From: an uncultured Clostridia bacterium
GTDB taxonomy: Bacteria > Bacillota > Clostridia > Oscillospirales > Acutalibacteraceae
Assembly (NCBI GenBank): GCA_946409885.1
Contig: CAMJYF010000146.1
Location: forward strand, 1-5,697
Reading direction: 5' to 3'
DNA length: 5,697 nucleotides
Shown here: one piece after another, positions 1 through 4,904 of the stretch
Layout of the letters: every line of letters begins with the position of its first letter
Position numbering within the stretch: the first letter of the stretch is position 1
The notes under the pieces: model-generated
The model's input: only the letters and a program-made list of their open reading frames with translations
The model's database searches: none
What the model was told of the DNA's origin: nothing
Made by a program: the position numbers and the translations under genes

Positions 1-59
1 CAGCCGCGCTACCCTCATGGGGCAGGTTTTCGCGCAGCCGGTAACAGCTCGACAATTCC
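1..59 (-). other. 5' part of an unidentified leftward transcript; foldable leader or ncRNA
   Basis: This is the stretch transcribed leftward from the promoter at 66-94, with a predicted start near 59, and it runs off the window. The minus strand folds into one hairpin. The outer arms are 32-40 and 1-9 (nine pairs, two of them G-U); the inner arms are 20-25 and 10-14 with a CATGA loop, and a GAAAAC bulge separates the two helices. The wobble pairs exist only in the minus-strand RNA and become mismatches on the plus strand, which favours a folded RNA in this direction. No start codon with a convincing Shine-Dalgarno is visible: a TTG at 55-53 is open to the edge but too close to the predicted transcript start, and an ATG at 18-16 has no purine-rich site. 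It may be a structured small RNA, a leader of a gene further left, or the start of a coding region. I do not recognise it as a known RNA family. Confidence 0.35.
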
Positions 60-65
60 TCTATT

Positions 66-94
66 ATTGTACCACACCATCCCCTGTCTGTCAA
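66..94 (-). promoter_or_regulatory. Sigma-A promoter firing leftward
   Basis: Read on the minus strand, TTGACA (94-89) and TACAAT (71-66) are separated by exactly 17 bp, which gives a perfect -35 and a 5/6 -10. Transcription would start near 59 and leave the window. It is back to back with the rightward promoter at 139-167, and an AT-rich palindromic stretch lies between the two. Confidence 0.8.
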
Positions 95-114
95 AACATA
101 TTTTGCAGAATTTT

Positions 115-135
115 ATATCTTGTGTCACAAAATAT
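115..135. promoter_or_regulatory. 21-bp imperfect palindrome between divergent promoters (candidate operator)
   Basis: The core TTGTGTCACAA (120-130) is a perfect 5+1+5 inverted repeat. After one mismatched pair (119/131) the symmetry continues through ATAT on both sides, so only one of ten arm pairs fails. The site is centred on 125, upstream of both -35 elements (89-94 minus, 139-144 plus). That position suits an activator or a regulator shared by both directions. The half-site resembles TTGTG-type boxes bound by several regulator families, but the central spacing does not match the classical CRP/FNR or Rex operators, so no regulator is assigned. Confidence 0.5.
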
Positions 136-138
136 TTG

Positions 139-167
139 TTGACAACCATTATATCCTCTGCTATAAT
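139..167 (+). promoter_or_regulatory. Consensus sigma-A promoter of the Ig-like protein gene
   Basis: TTGACA (139-144) and TATAAT (162-167) are both perfect and separated by 17 bp. The predicted transcript start is near 174, giving a 5' leader of about 45 nt before the start codon at 220. A fully consensus promoter implies strong basal transcription or a need for tight repression. Confidence 0.88.
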
Positions 168-173
168 GAAAAC

Positions 174-192
174 AGAAACGGGCCCTGTTTCT
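174..192 (+). promoter_or_regulatory. Stem-loop at the predicted transcript start
   Basis: Arms AGAAAC (174-179) and GTTTCT (187-192) flank a GC-rich centre. With a G-U and a G-C pair added, this makes an 8-bp stem closed by a 3-nt loop. It begins almost exactly at the predicted +1 of the promoter at 139-167. It could be an mRNA-stabilising 5' hairpin, or at DNA level a repressor site covering +1. There is no direct evidence for either. Confidence 0.4.
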
Positions 193-203
193 ATTCATGA
201 ACG

Positions 204-209
204 AAAGGA
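204..209 (+). promoter_or_regulatory. Ribosome binding site AAAGGA for the gene starting at 220
   Basis: AAAGGA lies 10 nt upstream of the ATG at 220. This supports the 220 start over the out-of-frame ATG at 210, which sits directly against the AAAGGA and leads into a frame without recognisable protein features. Confidence 0.65.
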
Positions 210-219
210 ATGACTGATT

Positions 220-627
220 ATGCTGTTAACCGCTTTTTCGCATTTTATCGTGGTATTTCTGTCCGCCGTCTTTCTGCTGCTTCCCGCCCGGCCGGGGAAG
301 GTGGTTCTTACGGTGACCCCGGAGCCGGACGCGCTGCGGGTGGAATACGTCAACCGCACCAACCGCGCCATAGAAACCGGCGGCGACCGGTTTCTGCTGG
401 AAAAGGAAGTCGCCGGCCAGTGGGAGCCGGTCCCCTTCCGGGAGGGCTTTTCCTTCCGTGAGATCGGCCATACCGTTCCGCCCACCCGCGGAGGCACTTT
501 CACGATCCAACCGGAACGCGCGTTTGCGGACCCCCTCTCCCCCGGCCGGTACCGCCTGACTTTTTTCTACGATTGCCTTACGACGGAAGGCGGTGAATCC
601 GCCGCCACGGAATTTGACCTGACCTGA
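220..627 (+). CDS. Small exported protein with a bacterial Ig-like domain (Big_14 type)
   Basis: The product is 135 residues. Residues 5-21 are a hydrophobic run consistent with a signal peptide or N-terminal anchor; no lipobox cysteine is visible. From about residue 28 to the end it reads as one beta-sandwich. A strand carries VEYVNRTNRAIETGG, then FLLEKEVAGQWEPV, FREIGHTVPP, and a closing LSPGRYRLTFFY. This order (Asn-rich turn, 'f-LE-v-G-W-v', then 'L-G-YRl') is what I associate with the Big_14 Ig-like family of Bacillota, often in small secreted proteins of unknown role. Likely localisation is the cell surface or outside the membrane, with a binding or structural rather than catalytic function. 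The gene has its own consensus promoter, is monocistronic, and ends at a bidirectional terminator. The fold call is fairly secure; the function is unknown. Confidence 0.8.
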   Translation: MLLTAFSHFIVVFLSAVFLLLPARPGKVVLTVTPEPDALRVEYVNRTNRAIETGGDRFLLEKEVAGQWEPVPFREGFSFREIGHTVPPTRGGTFTIQPERAFADPLSPGRYRLTFFYDCLTTEGGESAATEFDLT

Positions 628-639
628 GCCATCCCGGCG

Positions 640-690
640 AAAAAAACCGATCCCCCCAACGCTTTATGGCGCAAGGGGGATCGTTTATAT
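640..690. terminator. Bidirectional intrinsic terminator between convergent genes
   Basis: CGATCCCCC (648-656) pairs with GGGGGATCG (675-683) around an 18-nt loop. On the minus strand the hairpin is followed by a run of seven T (complement of the A-run at 640-646), a strong terminator for the two-gene operon ending at 765. On the plus strand it is followed by TTTATAT, a weaker tract that can still stop transcripts of the gene ending at 627. Confidence 0.85.
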
Positions 691-714
691 AACCGTTCCG
701 TATGAAAGCCGGAA

Positions 715-743
715 TTTCAACTCTCAACTTTTCACTCTCAACT
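715..743. repeat. Tandem pyrimidine-rich repeat, unit TTTC(A)ACTCTCAACT
   Basis: Two adjacent copies occur at 715-729 and 730-743, sharing an exact ACTCTCAACT (720-729 and 734-743); they differ by one extra A. The stretch sits between the terminator and the end of the ferredoxin-reductase-type gene and has no coding potential. On the minus strand it reads as purine-rich TTGAGAG units and would be part of the operon's 3' untranslated region. Confidence 0.7.
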
Positions 744-745
744 CT

Positions 746-764
746 TTTTCGGCCACGCCGAAAA
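746..764. other. Compact hairpin abutting the stop codon of the reductase gene
   Basis: TTTTCGGC (746-753) and GCCGAAAA (757-764) form a perfect 8-bp stem with a 3-nt CAC loop. On the minus strand it begins at the first base after the stop codon (765-767). No T-run follows it in that direction, so it does not look like the terminator itself; it may be a 3'-end stabiliser or part of the adjacent repeat. Confidence 0.55.
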
Positions 765-1970
765 CTACTTCGCCTCCGGCACGTCTATCACCAGATCCGT
801 CAGCGGGAAGGAGCAGCAGGGATGAATGAACCCGAACTGCTTATCCGCCATGCGGCGGTAATCCAGCTGCGGCGGCGTGTAGATCTCGCCGGAAACCAGC
901 AGGGAATGGCACCAGCCGCACTCGCCGCTGCGGCAGCGGGCCGGGGCGGAAATGCCGTTCTTCTCCAGAATCTGCAGCACGGAATCGTTGGAGCTGCCCT
1001 CCACCGTGCGGGTCTCCCCCGCCTGGGTCACGGTGATCTTCACCGTCTCCGGCACGCCGGCCGGGTAATCGGCCTGGGTGGAGGGGTTGTGGAACTCGCC
1101 GAACATCTCATGGCGGACAAACTTACGCTCCAGCGCCAGCTTTTCCAGCTCTTTGTCCACAAATTCATACATCTGCTGCGGGCCGCAGAGGAATACCGAA
1201 TACGGTTTGTCGGCGGGGGCGTATTTTTGGATCAGCTCCGCGGTGAGAAAGCCCTTTTCAAAGCCCTTGCCCGCCTTGGCGTCCTTGTCGGACAGCACGT
1301 GGATCACCCTGAATCGATCGCAGTCCTTCTCCAGCGCCGTCAGCTCGTCGTAAAACAGAATGCTGTCTTTGTTGCGGCTGCCGTACAGCAGGATCAGATC
1401 AAAATCCTCGTCCCCGTCCCGGATGGCCTTCGCCATGGAAAGGAAGGGCGTGATGCCGCTGCCCCCTGCCAGACCGATGACGGTGGGCGCGTCCCGCAGG
1501 GGCTGGTATTCAAAGTTGCCCTCCGGCGCGGAGACGGTCACCTCCGTCCCCACCTGCCAGTTGTCGAGGATATAGCGGGAAACCAGACCGCCGTCCACCA
1601 GTTTGACGGTCAATTCATACCGCCCCTCCAGCGCGTCCTTGGGGGCGGAGGAGATGGAATAGGCCCTAGTGACGGGCATTCCGTTGATTTCAACGAACAC
1701 CGTCAGGTATTTGCCCGCGCCGAAATACGCCAGCGAGGTGGTACCGCGGGCGGGATCGGGCGCCAGGGTAAAGCTCTTCACGTCCGGCGCGCGCTCCGTC
1801 ACGGCGGCCACCTTCACATACTGGGCCCTGGGGTGCAGCGAGCGGGCCAGCTGCCGGGAGGCGTCGGTACCGGAGGGCACGGCGCCGTCCGCCGCGGCGA
1901 ACTTTTTCTGGCGGTTCGCCACCACGGAAATAAAATCTCTTTTGTTCAGGTTTTTCAGCAGGCTTTCCAT
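765..1970 (-). CDS. Ferredoxin reductase-type FAD/NAD(P)/[2Fe-2S] oxidoreductase
   Basis: The product is 401 residues. An N-terminal extension (about 1-48) precedes an FNR-like FAD domain with the flavin motif RAYSISS (102-108). An NAD(P)-binding domain follows, with GLAGGSGITP (166-175) and CGPQQM (262-267). A C-terminal plant-type [2Fe-2S] domain (about 318-401) has C346, C351 and C354 in C-x4-C-x2-C spacing, plus C385/C386. This is the layout of soluble reductases that pass electrons from NAD(P)H through flavin to a 2Fe-2S centre and on to a partner, as in Hcr-like and oxygenase reductases. The ATG at 1970-1968 was chosen because GGAGGG (1984-1979) lies 8 nt upstream; a longer frame to 2090 only reads through the end of the preceding gene. 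It starts 1 nt after that gene's stop, so the two are co-transcribed and probably translationally coupled. The natural partner is the upstream flavoprotein, by inference. NADH versus NADPH preference cannot be judged. Confidence 0.9.
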   Translation of the reverse strand: MESLLKNLNKRDFISVVANRQKKFAAADGAVPSGTDASRQLARSLHPRAQYVKVAAVTERAPDVKSFTLAPDPARGTTSLAYFGAGKYLTVFVEINGMPVTRAYSISSAPKDALEGRYELTVKLVDGGLVSRYILDNWQVGTEVTVSAPEGNFEYQPLRDAPTVIGLAGGSGITPFLSMAKAIRDGDEDFDLILLYGSRNKDSILFYDELTALEKDCDRFRVIHVLSDKDAKAGKGFEKGFLTAELIQKYAPADKPYSVFLCGPQQMYEFVDKELEKLALERKFVRHEMFGEFHNPSTQADYPAGVPETVKITVTQAGETRTVEGSSNDSVLQILEKNGISAPARCRSGECGWCHSLLVSGEIYTPPQLDYRRMADKQFGFIHPCCSFPLTDLVIDVPEAK

Positions 1971-1971
1971 C

Positions 1972-3534
1972 TTATTTGCCCTCCGTAAACTGTTTGATGA
2001 CAAGGCCCGCGGCCTTTTTGCCGGTAAAGTAGGCGCAGCCGTAGCCGTCGCCCCGCTCCTGCGAAGCGCCGCAGAAGAAGAAGTTGTCAAAGGGCTGATC
2101 CTTGGCGTACTGGATGGTACGGGGCAGCATGCTGTCCCACATATCCAGCTGGTAGCCGTAGGGGGAACCGTTGGGCGTGTTCAGATAGCGGGAGAAGGTG
2201 GGCGGCAGACCGATCTCGATCTCCTCGATATAGGGCTTGATCGAAAGGCCCAGCGTGTTCTCGCAGCGGGTGATCATATCGCCCGCCAGCTTCGTTTTCA
2301 GCTTTTTGTAGTCCTGGGGCCGCACGCCCTGCATCACGTCGCCGTAGCAGATGCCCGTCAGGAAGAGGATGGAGGTCCCCTCCGGCGAGCAATTCGGAAT
2401 GGCCTCGTTCATGCAGTTGATGATGACGAAATCGCTGCCCAGCTTCCCCTGGGAGATGTGGAACTGCCTGTCGGAATCGACGGTGGGCGCGATAAAAATG
2501 GAGTAGTCGTGGAAGCCCAGCTGTTCCTTGGTGCGGTTCATGCCCAGATACACGGTCACCAGCGAGGCGGCCACGGGGCGGCCGTTGACCTTTTTACGGG
2601 CGTCCTCCGGGATCTCCTCCGGCGCGAACAGATCCGGCAGGGCGAAGCCCGGGTGGACGTTGCAGATGAAATACCGGGCGTAGGCCTCGGTTTTGCCGTT
2701 GATGACCACGCCGCAGGGCTTGCCGTCCTTCATCAGCACTTTGGTGACCTCGCTGTTGTAGCGGATCTCGCCGCCGTTGTCGCGGATCACCTTGTCGATG
2801 GCGCAGGACATCTCATGGGAACGCAGGTGGGGCATACTGGCGCCCCGCTCCACATAGCCGTGCATCATGGCCATGTAGTAAAGCATATCAAACCGCATGG
2901 GCGGCGCGCCCATGTAGCACCAGTAGGCGGTGAAAATACCCTGAGCTTTTTCCGGCATACCCAGCTCGTCCAGGCACTCTTTTACGGTGTGGCCGGCCAT
3001 TTTGAACACGTCGCCGTATCTGGTCAGCAGCTTCACCGGGTTGATCTTGTCGCCGCTGATCATATCGAAAGCCTCATACATCAGCGTGGAAAGCCGGAAG
3101 GCCTTCATGGCGGATTCATAGGAGCCGGGCACCAGCGAATCCAGCTTGCGGGCAAAGGCCTCAAACCCCATGGGCATGGAGGCGTCCACCTTCACGCGCA
3201 CGCCGTTCTCCCCCACAAAGCCCTCCGGGTCGTTTTCATCGGCGGGAACGATCAGCCGGTAGGTGGAGAGGTGGGAGCGCCAGTCCACCTCCGCGCCCAT
3301 CTCCATAAAGGTTTTGGCGATATCGCCGGGATTATCCGGCGTGCCCACGCCGCAGAGCTCATGCAGGGAGGGCTCAAACTCAAAGCGTCCCCGCACAAAG
3401 GAGGAGGCGGAACCGCCGGGCAGATTGTGCTTTTCCAGCAGCAGGGTTTTCAGCCCCGCCTTGGCACAGTGGGCAGCGGCGGCCAATCCCCCGTTACCCG
3501 CGCCGATCACAATCACGTCATAGTTGTTTTTCAT
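1972..3534 (-). CDS. FAD-dependent oxidoreductase, RetSat/CrtISO/phytoene desaturase-like
   Basis: The product is 520 residues with no signal peptide. The N-terminal Rossmann motif is GAGNGG (11-16), the ribose-binding acidic residue is E34, and the family signature PGGSA is at 39-43. The second half has the usual NGGEIRYNSEVTKV segment (263-276), and the C-terminal FAD motif runs from CGA (488-490) to G505. This is the amine-oxidase/phytoene-desaturase superfamily, closest in style to carotenoid isomerase and retinol saturase. Members desaturate, isomerise or saturate C=C bonds in polyene or isoprenoid substrates. Length is normal for bacterial members. The ATG at 3534-3532 is used because the Rossmann motif follows at once; GGAAAGG (3552-3546) sits a rather long 11 nt upstream. 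The frame is open to 4152, but that part overlaps the promoter region and the divergent gene. It is the first gene of a two-gene operon. The superfamily is clear; substrate and reaction direction are unknown, and no carotenoid backbone gene is nearby. Confidence 0.9.
   Translation of the reverse strand: MKNNYDVIVIGAGNGGLAAAAHCAKAGLKTLLLEKHNLPGGSASSFVRGRFEFEPSLHELCGVGTPDNPGDIAKTFMEMGAEVDWRSHLSTYRLIVPADENDPEGFVGENGVRVKVDASMPMGFEAFARKLDSLVPGSYESAMKAFRLSTLMYEAFDMISGDKINPVKLLTRYGDVFKMAGHTVKECLDELGMPEKAQGIFTAYWCYMGAPPMRFDMLYYMAMMHGYVERGASMPHLRSHEMSCAIDKVIRDNGGEIRYNSEVTKVLMKDGKPCGVVINGKTEAYARYFICNVHPGFALPDLFAPEEIPEDARKKVNGRPVAASLVTVYLGMNRTKEQLGFHDYSIFIAPTVDSDRQFHISQGKLGSDFVIINCMNEAIPNCSPEGTSILFLTGICYGDVMQGVRPQDYKKLKTKLAGDMITRCENTLGLSIKPYIEEIEIGLPPTFSRYLNTPNGSPYGYQLDMWDSMLPRTIQYAKDQPFDNFFFCGASQERGDGYGCAYFTGKKAAGLVIKQFTEGK
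1979..1984 (-). promoter_or_regulatory. Ribosome binding site inside the end of the flavoprotein gene
   Basis: GGAGGG on the minus strand lies within the last codons of the flavoprotein gene, 8 nt before the ATG at 1970-1968. It decides the reductase start and, with the one-base gap between stop and start, points to coupled translation. Confidence 0.8.
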
Positions 3535-3574
3535 GCAAACACTTACCTTTCCGTTGTTTCGGTCGTTCCTCTGC

Positions 3575-3603
3575 ATTATACCGGATTTTCCCAAAAATTG
3601 CAA
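3575..3603 (-). promoter_or_regulatory. Sigma-A promoter of the flavoprotein-reductase operon
   Basis: On the minus strand TTGCAA (3603-3598; 4/6 match) and a perfect TATAAT (3580-3575) are 17 bp apart. The predicted start is near 3568, leaving a leader of about 34 nt before the ATG at 3534. Confidence 0.8.
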
Positions 3604-3643
3604 CAGAAAAAGGCATCTTTTGTTTATTTTATTGATTAAATGA

Positions 3644-3672
3644 TTGCGCCGCCCGGTTTTTTGTGTTATGAT
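3644..3672 (+). promoter_or_regulatory. Extended -10 promoter of the DUF2804 gene
   Basis: TATGAT (3667-3672) is preceded by TGT, making an extended -10. A weak -35, TTGCGC (3644-3649), lies 17 bp upstream. The predicted start is near 3679, about 27 nt before the start codon. It diverges from the promoter at 3575-3603; the two -35 elements are about 40 bp apart, close enough to be controlled together. Confidence 0.7.
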
Positions 3673-3705
3673 ATAGGAAAAAATGAAACAACAGGGAGAA
3701 TTGTT

Positions 3706-4764
3706 ATGGATTTCAATCAGTTCCTTTCCGACAAAAGAAAAGCCGTCCCCACGCCGGACAACGTGATCGACGAGCTGGGCAACTGCCGCTTCGGCACCTT
3801 CGATAAGGAGTTCCCCCGCATGGATTTCCTGAAGGTCAACCGCCCCTCCCGTCTGCCGAACCTGTTCAACAAGGCAAAGCTGACGCTGTGGGAGGCCACG
3901 GAGATCCACATGGGCGACCTGGTGCTGCTGACCGCCGTGTGCGACATGGCGCTGTTCGGCACAGCCCTGACCGTGCTGTATGACAAGCGCACCAAAAAAT
4001 GCACCAGCTGGCAGGAGATGATGATCCCGGCCTCCAAGGCGGAGATCGCCCCCAACCTGCTGAACGGTTCCGAGACCGTCTCCCACGGCAAAAAGGTGAA
4101 GCTGCGCTATGTCAACAACTTCCAGCGGGGCGAGGCCATCGTCAGCGGCCACGCGGAAAACAAGACGGACTGGGTGGATTACCGGGTAAAGCTGGACCGC
4201 GTTTCACTGCCCAGCATCGTGAACATCCCCTTCGGCGCCAACCGGCCCCTGTACAGCCAGAAGGACCTGTTCAAGGTGGAGGGCTACATTGACTTCAACG
4301 GCGAGCGCTTTTATGCCGACGAAAACACCACCGCCATTATTGACGACCACCGGGGCTATTACCCCCGCAGATCCCACTACGACTGGGTGACCACCATGGG
4401 CCGCAAGGAGATCGACGGCAGGCCGCAGTATTTCGGCTTCAACCTCACCCGCAACCAGTCCATCAATCAGGACGATTTCAACGAGAACCTGATCTGGTTT
4501 GAGGGCAAAACCACCCTGCTGACGCCCGTGGTCTTCAAGCATGAGCGGGAAAACCTGTGGCACGTGGTGGATACCCACGGCATGGTGGACCTGAAATTCG
4601 ATATCGGCGACGAGTTCCTGATGCGGGTGGCCGCCGGCATCATCGACATCAACTACCACATCACCTTCGGCGAGCTGTCCGGCTACGTCTGCGACCCCGA
4701 CGGCAACCAATACTGCCTTGACGGCATGGTGGGCATCGGCGAGGATAAGTCGCTGGTGTTCTGA
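3706..4764 (+). CDS. DUF2804 family protein
   Basis: The product is 352 residues with no signal peptide or membrane segment. The best signature is DDHRGYYPRRSHYDW (213-227), followed by FGFNLTRN (243-250) and ENLIWFEGKTTLL (260-272), then W-H-V and MVDLKFDI (303-310) and a closing FGELSGYV (331-338). This series of strands with conserved Asp-His-Arg, Asn-Leu and Glu-Asn-Trp is what I recognise as DUF2804, a beta-rich family without an established function. I believe it resembles the lipocalin-like CrtC (carotenoid hydratase)/AttH group, but this is from memory and needs a structure comparison. The ATG at 3706 is chosen because GGGAG (3694-3698) lies 7 nt upstream; an in-frame ATG at 3640 lies upstream of the promoter. 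The gene is transcribed away from the flavoprotein operon from a shared 171-bp gap, suggesting a linked role, perhaps binding or modifying the same hydrophobic substrate. It is followed by a terminator at 4846. Confidence 0.85.
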   Translation: MDFNQFLSDKRKAVPTPDNVIDELGNCRFGTFDKEFPRMDFLKVNRPSRLPNLFNKAKLTLWEATEIHMGDLVLLTAVCDMALFGTALTVLYDKRTKKCTSWQEMMIPASKAEIAPNLLNGSETVSHGKKVKLRYVNNFQRGEAIVSGHAENKTDWVDYRVKLDRVSLPSIVNIPFGANRPLYSQKDLFKVEGYIDFNGERFYADENTTAIIDDHRGYYPRRSHYDWVTTMGRKEIDGRPQYFGFNLTRNQSINQDDFNENLIWFEGKTTLLTPVVFKHERENLWHVVDTHGMVDLKFDIGDEFLMRVAAGIIDINYHITFGELSGYVCDPDGNQYCLDGMVGIGEDKSLVF

Positions 4765-4810
4765 GACAGTACTTTGCCGCGCCGCCGGCACACCCCCCAA
4801 CCGCGTTATC

Positions 4811-4840
4811 ATCCGGGGCCGCTGCATCAACGGCCCCGAT
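4811..4840 (+). other. GC-rich hairpin downstream of the DUF2804 gene
   Basis: GGGGCCG (4815-4821) pairs with CGGCCCC (4831-4837) around a 9-nt loop, and ATC/GAT (4811-4813, 4838-4840) extends the stem across a bulged C4814. No T-run follows, so this is not an intrinsic terminator by itself; it may protect the mRNA end just before the terminator at 4846. Confidence 0.55.
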
Positions 4841-4845
4841 AGGAC

Positions 4846-4885
4846 AAGGATCCCTGAACGAAAAAGGCGTTCAGGGATCCTTTCT
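4846..4885 (+). terminator. Intrinsic terminator of the DUF2804 gene
   Basis: A perfect 15-bp stem, AAGGATCCCTGAACG (4846-4860) with its complement (4868-4882), closes a 7-nt AAAAAGG loop and continues into TTTCT. The T-tract is short but the stem is very stable. The position about 80 nt after the stop fits termination of the rightward transcript. Confidence 0.8.
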
Positions 4886-4904
4886 GCTGCGAGAAATGGG
4901 GATT

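Noticed and set aside
220..627. Lipoprotein
   Set aside because: No cysteine occurs near the end of the hydrophobic N-terminal segment, so there is no lipobox.
702..1988. Long plus-strand open frame (428 codons) opposite the reductase gene
   Set aside because: It is antisense to a gene with clear FAD, NAD(P) and [2Fe-2S] motifs; its translation is rich in Arg, His, Gly and Leu with no domain, and such mirror frames are expected from GC-biased third positions.
1971..2090. N-terminal extension of the reductase frame by 40 codons
   Set aside because: It lies entirely within the flavoprotein coding sequence in another frame and has no domain content; the ATG at 1970 has a good GGAGGG site.
1669..3639. 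Very long plus-strand open frame (656 codons) opposite the flavoprotein gene
   Set aside because: Its His/Gly/Val-rich low-complexity translation has no recognisable motif, and it crosses the end of one real gene, the whole of another and the promoter region. It is a shadow of codon bias.
3535..4152. N-terminal extension of the flavoprotein frame by 206 codons
   Set aside because: It would run antisense through the DUF2804 gene and across both promoters. The Rossmann motif begins 10 residues after the ATG at 3534, as expected for the family.
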